From Planctomicrobium sp. (GTDB taxonomy: Bacteria > Planctomycetota > Planctomycetia > Planctomycetales > Planctomycetaceae), in assembly GCA_029259835.1 (NCBI GenBank), contig JAJDEL010000657.1:1-10259 (forward strand): 10,259 nt of DNA. Reading direction: 5' to 3'. A model generated the notes under the pieces. That model searched no databases. It had not been told where the DNA came from and saw only the letters and a program-made list of their open reading frames with translations. Within the stretch, counting starts at the first letter, position 1. Every line of letters starts with the position of its first letter. The position numbers and the translations under genes are program-made. Below are positions 1 through 5,642 of the stretch, one piece after another.

Positions 1-1091
1 AACGGCAGCTCTTCAACACGGAGCAGACAGTGGCGTTCACGAATCTGCAACTCAAGGCCAACGAGGGAGGATTGGAAACAGCCAAAACAATCGTCGAGTC
101 CTATCAGGCACAGGTCACTGCTTATGAAAAGGTCAAGCAAGAAACAATTGCCGCTCAGGACGCTTATGTCGAGATGGCCGTGAAGAAAGCTGACGCGGAA
201 GTACAACAATTGGCGGAGTATCAGGCTGCGATTCCACAATTGCAAGCAGAATTTGATCGCCTGAATAAGCTGTATGAAGAAGGTAACATCGCGTTACAGA
301 AATTCCAGGAAGTTGAACGTAAATTGAGTGAGTCGAAAGCAAAAGTTCGTCGGGCCGAAGCGTATGTCGCAGCAGCGAAATCCGAGCTTGAAGGGAAAAA
401 GCGAGAAAGAACAGCAAAGACAGAAAAGGCTCAGATTGAAATCGACTACGCAGAGGCCGTTCTGCGAAAAGGTAAGGAGAACATTTTCAAAGCGGAGAGT
501 GAGATCGCCAAGGCCTCTCAGGGACTAAACAAGGCCAGCAAAGAAGTGGTAGAAATGGAGGTCAAGGTCGCGCGACAACAAAGCCAGCTGGTGACAGCCC
601 CCTTCGATGGTTACATCGTCAAAATTGCTCCAAACCTCGGGACTGCCGTACTCAAGGAAGGTGACCCCATCTGCACGATTGTTCCGGAGACCAGTGACCG
701 ATCTGTCCAGGTTCACCTTGATGGCAACGACGCGCCTTTGGTCGAACCAGGGCGTCATGTGCGCCTTCAATTTGAAGGATGGCCAGCGGTTCAATTTGCG
801 GGTTGGCCATCCGTCGCAGTCGGAACATTCGGGGGTGAAATAGTCTCTGTTGATGCGACTGACAATGGCAAGGGGAAATTTCGTGTACTCATTCGTCCTG
901 ACGAAAATGCAGAACCGTGGCCTGATCAACGGTTTCTCCGGCAGGGTGTGCGAGCCAATGCCTGGGTCTTACTGGACCGCGTTCCGTTGTGGTATGAGGT
1001 CTGGAGACAGCTGAATGGCTTCCCGCCAGTAGTCGATATGGAAGAACCGAAGAAGAAAGGAAAAAGCAAGCCGCCAAAGTTGCCGAAGTAG
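1..1091 (+). CDS. HlyD-family periplasmic adaptor (membrane fusion protein), 5' end outside window
   Basis: This is the adaptor that bridges an inner-membrane exporter and an outer-membrane channel. The reading frame is open from base 3 with no stop upstream. The GTG at 30 is therefore probably an internal valine codon, and the N-terminal membrane anchor and first lipoyl half lie left of the window. The visible part starts with about 190 residues of Lys/Glu/Ala-rich heptad-like coiled coil (two helices of the hairpin). Next comes the second lipoyl half, beginning LVTAPFDGYIVKIAPNLGTA and continuing through EGDPICTIVPE, and then a beta-barrel domain with the doubled motif EGWPAVQFAGWPSVAVGTFGG. 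The protein ends in a Lys/Pro-rich tail (KKKGKSKPPKLPK). The order coiled coil, lipoyl half, beta-barrel is typical of HlyD/EmrA-type adaptors. A TolC-family gene follows after 192 bases. The partner pump (ABC, MFS or RND) cannot be told from this piece. The family call is firm and the substrate is unknown. Confidence 0.9.
   Translation, partial: RQLFNTEQTVAFTNLQLKANEGGLETAKTIVESYQAQVTAYEKVKQETIAAQDAYVEMAVKKADAEVQQLAEYQAAIPQLQAEFDRLNKLYEEGNIALQKFQEVERKLSESKAKVRRAEAYVAAAKSELEGKKRERTAKTEKAQIEIDYAEAVLRKGKENIFKAESEIAKASQGLNKASKEVVEMEVKVARQQSQLVTAPFDGYIVKIAPNLGTAVLKEGDPICTIVPETSDRSVQVHLDGNDAPLVEPGRHVRLQFEGWPAVQFAGWPSVAVGTFGGEIVSVDATDNGKGKFRVLIRPDENAEPWPDQRFLRQGVRANAWVLLDRVPLWYEVWRQLNGFPPVVDMEEPKKKGKSKPPKLPK
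777..812. repeat. 9-bp perfect inverted repeat inside the adaptor gene
   Basis: GGATGGCCA (777-785) is the exact reverse complement of TGGCCATCC (804-812), with an 18-base loop. It arises where the gene codes for the duplicated Gly-Trp-Pro motif, so protein-level repetition may explain it. Confidence 0.6.
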
Positions 1092-1283
1092 AGCAATAGA
1101 GCTTTACCGACTGTGACGATTATAACGGTCATCCGTTAAAGAGGGGCTGTATCGGTCTGGGAAGCCAACGTGAGCTCGTCAGGTCTCAAGGCGAGTGACA
1201 GCGACCGTCGACTCTATGAATACAAAGCGCTCGTCACTGTCTCGATAAGTTGATCGACGATTATCACGGAAAGGTTCGTCAAA

Positions 1284-2960
1284 GTGCGACAAGCAATACT
1301 TCTGATTGTTCTCCTGTTTGGAGTCGGCTGCGCGCGAACCAGGAACCTTGTTACTGCGGGTCGTCCACATGTGAATCAACTTCGTGCAGCAAAACTAACT
1401 GAAACAAATGGTGACACGACGAAGTTTCATCGCACGGTCGCCGCTGATGATGATCCGTCATTTGAGGGCGCAATCGTACAGGCGGCGCATAAGGTTTCTT
1501 TGTCTGAAGAAGCAGAGGAAAATTCAGTCGTTGTCGCCGAAGAAGTTTCATCTCAGAATGACGTTTCCGTATCAACAGAATCCCCATTCCTCGTTCCTCC
1601 CAGAGTTGATAGATCCACAGCAGATGAGTTGAGTTTAGATCAGGTAATTTCTTCAGTTTATGAAACTTATCCCTCGCTTGAAGCAGCAATTCATCAACGA
1701 GGGATCGTTCTCGGAGAACAGATCTCCGCACAAGGTGCTTTCGACACCAAGTTCAAGGCCGCGAGCGAAAACACTTCGGTTGGCTTCTACGAGAATTATC
1801 GAAACAGCATCGGCCTCATTCAGCCACTTTATCAGGGTGGAGAATTTTTTGCCGGATATCGAGTCGGTCGCGGATCGTTCGAGCCATGGTATCAGGAACG
1901 ACAAACCAATGGGGGAGGGGAATTCAAAGTCGGCTTTGTCCTTCCTCTCGCTCAAGACAGGAATATTGACGAACGTCGAGCTGAACTCTGGCGAACTCAG
2001 TATGAACGGAATGTTGTCGAAGCCGAAATTCAAGCTCAGTTGATTGATTTTGTTGAACGAGCCAGCAATGCCTACTGGGAATGGGTCGCAGCAGGAGAAA
2101 GCTACAAAATCACCGTTGACGTTTTGCGGCTAGCAAAGGACCGTTCTGAACGGATTCGTAGCCAGGTCGATAACGGCTTTCGCGACCCTCCCGAACTGAC
2201 CGACAACCTCCGTTTGATTTCGGAAAGGCAGGCCAAACTTACTAAAAATTCGCAGAAGCTCCAAAAAGCCGCGATTAAGCTTTCGCTCTATCATCGTGGA
2301 TTAGATGGGCACCCTATTATCCCCGATCCGTCGAAACTTCCAGGATTTCCCGATCCCGTCGCAGTGAATGCAGAGCGACTTTCCGCTGACTCGCAAACTG
2401 CGTTACAACAGCGTCCAGAACTCGTGATTTTCGATTTGGTGAAACGACAATTGGACGTCGACTACACGCAAGCGCGCAACCAGCTTCGACCAGAGATTGA
2501 TGCAGTCTTTGCTGCTTCGAAAGATACAGGTGAGCCGACAAGCTCAAAGAACGATAAAGGCCCCTTCAATCTTGATGCGTCGGTATTCGTCGATGTCCCG
2601 ATACAACGACGCAAGGCTCGCGGAAAGATCCAGTCGATTCAGTCGAAGGTTTCACAGCTGTCCGCCAAGCGTTCTCTTGCTCAAGACAAGATTGTTGCCG
2701 ATTTACAGTCTGCTTATGCCTCGCTGACAACTGCCTACGAGCAGGTGCAGCAAACTCGCCAAGCAATCGAATACGCTGAAGAACTTGCCCAAAGAGAGCG
2801 GCGTAACCTTGCCCTCGGTGCCTCTGATATGTTGAAGGTCACTCTTCGTGAACAGTACGCAGTTGAATCAAGACAGAAAGCAGTTAAAGCCCTTCTCGAC
2901 TATTTTATTGCCCAAGCCAAATACCGAGCTGCGCTCGCACAAGATCGTCTTCCAGAGTAG
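1284..2960 (+). CDS. TolC-family outer-membrane efflux channel, probable lipoprotein
   Basis: This 558-aa protein should form the trimeric outer-membrane and periplasmic tunnel of the exporter that uses the HlyD adaptor just upstream. It starts at GTG 1284, preceded by a good Shine-Dalgarno (GGAAAGG, 1268-1274). The N-terminus MRQAILLIVLLFGVGCARTR is a lipoprotein signal with Cys16 as the likely lipidated residue; the lipobox GVGC is acceptable but not the classic L-A-G-C. Residues about 30-110 are a low-complexity Ser/Glu/Val linker. The OEP body begins near LSLDQVISSVYETYPSLEAA, a typical first OEP helix. A second half (around residues 370-555) has long Gln/Ala/Arg-rich coiled-coil helices, including QSAYASLTTAYEQVQQTRQA and ENLxLG-like RNLALGASDMLKVTLREQ. 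Length fits the family plus the extra linker. It is probably co-transcribed with the following MpsC-family gene, 14 bases on. Confidence 0.88.
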   Translation: MRQAILLIVLLFGVGCARTRNLVTAGRPHVNQLRAAKLTETNGDTTKFHRTVAADDDPSFEGAIVQAAHKVSLSEEAEENSVVVAEEVSSQNDVSVSTESPFLVPPRVDRSTADELSLDQVISSVYETYPSLEAAIHQRGIVLGEQISAQGAFDTKFKAASENTSVGFYENYRNSIGLIQPLYQGGEFFAGYRVGRGSFEPWYQERQTNGGGEFKVGFVLPLAQDRNIDERRAELWRTQYERNVVEAEIQAQLIDFVERASNAYWEWVAAGESYKITVDVLRLAKDRSERIRSQVDNGFRDPPELTDNLRLISERQAKLTKNSQKLQKAAIKLSLYHRGLDGHPIIPDPSKLPGFPDPVAVNAERLSADSQTALQQRPELVIFDLVKRQLDVDYTQARNQLRPEIDAVFAASKDTGEPTSSKNDKGPFNLDASVFVDVPIQRRKARGKIQSIQSKVSQLSAKRSLAQDKIVADLQSAYASLTTAYEQVQQTRQAIEYAEELAQRERRNLALGASDMLKVTLREQYAVESRQKAVKALLDYFIAQAKYRAALAQDRLPE

Positions 2961-2974
2961 TTGTTGAGTTATTA

Positions 2975-3349
2975 ATGAACGAAAAACTTGAGCGTGAACG
3001 AGAAATAAGCAAGGCCATTATTGCGTTTGAAAAAGAATATATGGGCAGAGGCCCGATTGATGCGAAAACCGTTATCATTGAGGATATGGTCATTGTCCGA
3101 CTCAAGGGAGTTCTCACCGCAGCTGAACACAAGCTCGCCGAAGTTCAAACTGAAAACCGCGGATGCTATCTCATCAAACAAGTCCGTCAGGAATTGATTG
3201 AAAGCGGACGCCATCTCTTGGACGCGGTGGTCGCCGATATTCTCAAGATTCAGGTTGTTAGCCTGCACACCGATATCAGCACAAAAACGGGTGAGCGAAT
3301 CATTGTCTTCACTTTGACTGAAGCGCCTTGCTTAAATCCTGACAGATAG
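2975..3349 (+). CDS. MpsC-family (DUF2294) protein
   Basis: This 124-aa cytosolic protein covers the whole MpsC/DUF2294 domain. Recognisable family segments in order are EISKAIIAFEKEYMGRGP, the core VIIEDMVIVRLKGVLTAAE, LIKQVRQELIESGR, and VVSLHTDISTKTGERIIVFT. It has no signal peptide or membrane segment. In Staphylococcus aureus, MpsC is encoded with MpsA and MpsB, the membrane-potential-generating and bicarbonate-uptake system. The biochemical role of MpsC itself is unclear, and neither MpsA nor MpsB is seen here. The ATG at 2975 lies 14 bases after the tolC-like stop with only a weak Shine-Dalgarno (TTGAG), which suggests translational coupling or read-through transcription from the export operon. 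The family assignment is strong from memory of conserved motifs. Function in this organism is inferred. Confidence 0.85.
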   Translation: MNEKLEREREISKAIIAFEKEYMGRGPIDAKTVIIEDMVIVRLKGVLTAAEHKLAEVQTENRGCYLIKQVRQELIESGRHLLDAVVADILKIQVVSLHTDISTKTGERIIVFTLTEAPCLNPDR

Positions 3350-3388
3350 CCCATCGGTATTTTCTATGCTAAGTTGCATGAAGACGGA

Positions 3389-3417
3389 TTAGCAAATGCC
3401 GATAATCCTGGTATGAT
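3389..3417 (+). promoter_or_regulatory. Candidate extended -10 promoter
   Basis: TTAGCA (3389-3394) is followed after 17 bases by TATGAT (3412-3417), which carries the extended -10 dinucleotide TG one base upstream (TGGTATGAT, 3409-3417). Spacing and boxes fit a housekeeping sigma factor and put the start of RNA near 3424, just before a stable hairpin. Prediction only. Confidence 0.5.
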
Positions 3418-3425
3418 TAACTGAG

Positions 3426-3458
3426 TTTTGGAGGTACCCACATGGATTGCTTCCAAAA
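3426..3458 (+). promoter_or_regulatory. Hairpin sequestering a Shine-Dalgarno and start codon
   Basis: TTTTGGAGGTA (3426-3436) can pair over 11 positions (two of them G-U) with TGCTTCCAAAA (3448-3458). The paired strand holds the strong ribosome site GGAGGT (3430-3435) and the 11-base loop holds the ATG at 3442. The short ORF MDCFQNRLN, stop at 3469-3471, would thus be translated only when the stem opens. Confidence 0.5.
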
Positions 3459-3507
3459 TCGCCTTAACTGAAACTGTCCTGCGCGATCAACAAGCGTGTC
3501 AGGAATT

Positions 3508-3550
3508 GCCGGTTCATGACCCAGCACAGGGTTGTGTACCGGCTTTTTTT
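3508..3550 (+). terminator. Strong intrinsic terminator
   Basis: A 15-position stem GCCGGTTCATGACCC (3508-3522) pairs with GGGTTGTGTACCGGC (3529-3543) with one T-T mismatch and two G-U pairs. It closes a 6-base loop (AGCACA) and is followed at once by seven T residues (3544-3550). This is a textbook rho-independent terminator. It lies about 160 bases past the MpsC-family stop and about 100 bases before the next start codon. Confidence 0.85.
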
Positions 3551-3647
3551 GTGCCCAGAGATCGACTGATTTAAAGCTTCGATCAATCAGAAAATCTCCA
3601 TCGTACTCTTCAACTTTTCCATTCCATCTATTGCTAAGGAGAGACTT

Positions 3648-4196
3648 ATGTACTCGCTCGGTTCCAGTTCATTAGCTCCAACATTGCTTGAGCAGATCCA
3701 CCAGCTCCCAAAGAAGGATTGTTATTCAACGAATCTGATTATCGCTGATTTGCATCCCGGCATTGACGAGAAAATCGAAAAACTAAACGTCGACGATGAT
3801 GCAATCGTTCTGAGACACAACAACGAATCGCTTTCGGATAATGAGCAGTTCAGTGGTGCGATCAACTACGCATGTCAGGAGTTTGGTGTGCGTACGATCA
3901 TAGTGCTAGGACATTCGCTGGTCGCACGTTCATCCAATAATCAGAAGAACGGCGTTAGCGAAAAGCGACTTTTGAATCGCGTGGCTGATGCTCAACGTCG
4001 ACTTCAGAAAGCGAAAAACAAACTTGTGGGAGACTTGAAATATTGTCTATATCAGGTTTCAAGCGTGAGTCAGTCGGGTAGTGAGTACTTGGAGGTACTC
4101 GGGGTGTTCTATTTGAATGAGAGTGGGATTTTTCTTCTTTATCAGCCGGAAACAGGAACGTTTGCTCCTTTTAGTGAAAGCCTTGCCTGCTACTAA
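3648..4196 (+). CDS. Beta-carbonic-anhydrase-like protein lacking zinc ligands
   Basis: This 182-aa protein follows the layout of beta-carbonic anhydrases. NLIIADLHPGIDEKIEKLNV (29-48) sits where the C-x-D-S-R motif belongs. DDAIVLRHNNESLSD matches the GDLFVVRNAGN segment, and AINYACQEFGVRTIIVLGHS (71-90) matches the helix-strand leading to the zinc histidine. Residues 148-176 (LEVLGVFYLNESG, then another turn) match the C-terminal strands that in real enzymes read roughly hGxxYDhxTG. The key residues have changed. The first Cys of C-x-D-S-R is Ile/Ala, its Arg is lost, His89 remains, and the Cys three residues on is Val92. Zinc binding and catalysis are therefore not expected, so a regulatory or bicarbonate-binding role is more likely. 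Start ATG 3648 has an excellent Shine-Dalgarno (AAGGAGAG, 3636-3643). The fold call is from motif layout by eye, so it is moderate. Confidence 0.55.
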   Translation: MYSLGSSSLAPTLLEQIHQLPKKDCYSTNLIIADLHPGIDEKIEKLNVDDDAIVLRHNNESLSDNEQFSGAINYACQEFGVRTIIVLGHSLVARSSNNQKNGVSEKRLLNRVADAQRRLQKAKNKLVGDLKYCLYQVSSVSQSGSEYLEVLGVFYLNESGIFLLYQPETGTFAPFSESLACY

Positions 4197-4204
4197 GAAG
4201 GAGC
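4164..4204 (+). terminator. Hairpin across the stop codon, possible weak terminator
   Basis: GCTCCTTTTAGT (4164-4175) pairs with ACTAA and AAGGAGC (4192-4196 and 4198-4204), leaving only G4197 bulged. This 12-bp stem spans the TAA at 4194-4196. The bases after it are pyrimidine-rich (CTCGTTCTCATTTCCTTT) but not a clean T-run, so it may stabilise or end the message rather than be a strong terminator. Confidence 0.4.
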
Positions 4205-4429
4205 CTCGTTCTCATTTCCTTTGCGATTGTTGCATCCATTTTCCATGCAGGGATCGGGTTGAGCCGCGTGCTGAGGCTGCAAGTAGGGGACGCGTTACTT
4301 CTCACTGTCCTGCTGGGAAGTGCAAGCGACATTGCAGTTCCCGCTACTGTCGGGTTGGCACTCCCCTATGCAAATGCGGGGTACTAAGTCTCAATATCAC
4401 TCGGGATGACCTTCCCCTTCCAATATCAT

Positions 4430-4528
4430 TGTGGGTATTCCGTTTTATCTGAGCATTATCCGTATGGCTTGGTCGTGAGGTGGAACGTAGACTGTTCGTT
4501 GACAAAGATATTGTGTGGCTATTCTGTT
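4430..4528 (+). repeat. Pair of near-identical 15-mers upstream of nhaR
   Basis: TGTGGGTATTCCGTT (4430-4444) and TGTGGCTATTCTGTT (4514-4528) agree at 13 of 15 positions and lie 84 bases apart (start to start), both within 140 bases upstream of the LysR-type gene. They could be operator half-sites for NhaR or another regulator. The second copy overlaps the best -10 candidate. Confidence 0.45.
4499..4525 (+). promoter_or_regulatory. Possible nhaR promoter
   Basis: A perfect TTGACA (4499-4504) is followed after 15 bases by TATTCT (4520-4525, four of six consensus bases). The short spacer is suboptimal, as expected for a promoter that needs an activator. The -10 lies inside the second 15-mer repeat. 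Confidence 0.35.
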
Positions 4529-4569
4529 CGTCGGGACGAGCATCACCACCAACCTTCTGAGAGAACGAT

Positions 4570-5475
4570 GTGTCTGCTGACTCAATAAATTACCATCATC
4601 TTCTTTACTTCTGGACGGTCGCCAAAGAAGGCAGCATTACCGCAGCTTGTCGGAAGTTACATCTCGCCCAACCAACGATCAGTGGACAACTCAAGAAACT
4701 GGAAGGACAGCTTGGCGGGAAACTCTACAAACGAGTCGGTCGTGAACTTGTTCTCACCGATTTCGGTGATACCGTTTTTAAGTACGCTGACGCGATGTTC
4801 TCAATTGGTGAGGAGCTGATCGATGCAGTCAAAGGCATCCCAACCGGACGGCCGACACAATTTCATGTTGGCGTTCCGGAAGTGCTCCCGAAGCTGATCG
4901 TCTTTCGACTGCTGCAGCCTGTTTTGGAGCTTGCTGAACCTGTACAGCTTGTCTGCCATGAAGGTTCCCAGGAAAGGCTTCTGACAATGCTCGCGACACA
5001 CGAGCTAGACGTTGTCCTGTCTGATGCACCGGCCGGTTCAAAGGTTCGAATTCGCGCCTTCAACCACTCGCTCGGAGAATCAAAAGTCGGGCTATTCGGA
5101 ACAAGAAAGCTGATCAATCAATATGCGAAAGACTTTCCAAAATCGTTTCATAACGCGCCGGTCTTGATGCACTCCGAAGGGACAGCTCTTCGCCAATCAC
5201 TCGAACAATGGCTCCTGCAATCGGAGATGCGCGTTCGCGTCATCGGAGAATTTGACGACACAGCTTTAATGAAAGTCTTCGCAGAAGCCGACGCCGGATT
5301 CGTAGCCGCTCCGCTAGCGGTAGAAGAAGACATTAGAAAGCAATTTTCTCTCCATCGCGTCTGTATTATCCAGAACACAAAAGAACAGTTTTACGCGATC
5401 ACCTTGGAACGGCGTCTACGACATCCTGCCGTCATTGCGATCTCCGAGATGGCCCGTGAAAATCTCTTTGCCTAA
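4570..5475 (+). CDS. nhaR: LysR-type transcriptional activator NhaR
   Basis: This 301-aa DNA-binding regulator is of the NhaR branch, which in E. coli activates the Na+/H+ antiporter gene nhaA in response to sodium. The N-terminus INYHHLLYFWTVAKEGSITA is the NhaR signature (INYNHLYYFW in E. coli). The winged helix-turn-helix covers about residues 20-65 with recognition part LHLAQPTISGQLKKLE. The effector-binding domain follows with VGVPEVLPKLIVFRLL, ELDVVLSDAPAGS, and the conserved late block VIGEFDDTALMKVFAEADAG, then ERRLRHPAVIAISEMARENL. Start GTG 4570 overlaps an ATG (4568) that opens only a 6-codon frame. GAGAG at 4559-4563 can serve as ribosome site. No antiporter gene is adjacent, so the targets are unknown. 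The gene may be autoregulated through the repeated 15-mers upstream. No clear terminator was seen after it. Confidence 0.9.
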   Translation: MSADSINYHHLLYFWTVAKEGSITAACRKLHLAQPTISGQLKKLEGQLGGKLYKRVGRELVLTDFGDTVFKYADAMFSIGEELIDAVKGIPTGRPTQFHVGVPEVLPKLIVFRLLQPVLELAEPVQLVCHEGSQERLLTMLATHELDVVLSDAPAGSKVRIRAFNHSLGESKVGLFGTRKLINQYAKDFPKSFHNAPVLMHSEGTALRQSLEQWLLQSEMRVRVIGEFDDTALMKVFAEADAGFVAAPLAVEEDIRKQFSLHRVCIIQNTKEQFYAITLERRLRHPAVIAISEMARENLFA

Positions 5476-5642
5476 AAGGTGAGTCAAATGATTCATGCAA
5501 CAGCCGAGTTTCAATCGTGATGCGTGGTCAATACGACTTAGTGGCATTCCGTGTCGTGCATCCTGGTGTCGAGGCCGAGGCAGAATTGATCCATTCGTAA
5601 CTGCATCCGGTCACATCGTCATATTGTGTTTCTCGAATACTC

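Larger units (their letters stand above)
3424..3550 (+). ncRNA. Candidate small RNA or attenuator leader, about 127 nt
   Basis: An extended -10 promoter ends at 3417 and an intrinsic terminator ends at 3550, so a discrete short transcript is expected. It would fold into three hairpins: 3426-3458 at the very 5' end; a weaker one at 3478-3503 (CCTG/CAGG and CGC/GCG with a 3-base bulge); and the terminator stem 3508-3543. Inside the first hairpin is a Shine-Dalgarno and a 9-codon ORF (3442-3471, MDCFQNRLN). No known riboswitch or sRNA family was recognised. It could stand alone, or it could act as a leader whose terminator gates the gene at 3648. Confidence 0.45.
4197..4569. other. Gene-free structured spacer upstream of nhaR
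   Basis: These 373 bases hold no convincing gene. Their left half is rich in short complementary stretches. The best is GGGAAGTGCAA (4315-4325) with TTGCAGTTCCC (4332-4342), ten pairs with one G-G mismatch around a 6-base loop. Competing stems are CCCG/CGGG (4340-4354) and CCCC/GGGG (4363-4381). The right half carries two near-identical 15-mers and a possible promoter for nhaR, listed separately. Confidence 0.5.

Noticed and set aside
1123..1138. 6-bp stem TAACGG/CCGTTA after the HlyD-type gene
   Set aside because: Too short and with no T-run; not a credible terminator, so the HlyD and TolC genes may still share a transcript.
3565..3590. Short inverted repeat CTGATT/AATCAG before the carbonic-anhydrase-like gene
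   Set aside because: Six pairs only with a 13-base loop; expected by chance in AT-rich spacer.
4117..4452. 111-codon frame with many cysteines overlapping the carbonic-anhydrase-like gene's end
   Set aside because: Its start lies inside the upstream gene, its composition is erratic, and it crosses the structured spacer; no recognisable domain.
5520..5600. 26-codon ORF after nhaR (MRGQYDLVAFRVVHPGVEAE...)
   Set aside because: Reads smoothly but has no Shine-Dalgarno and no known match, so it cannot be supported.
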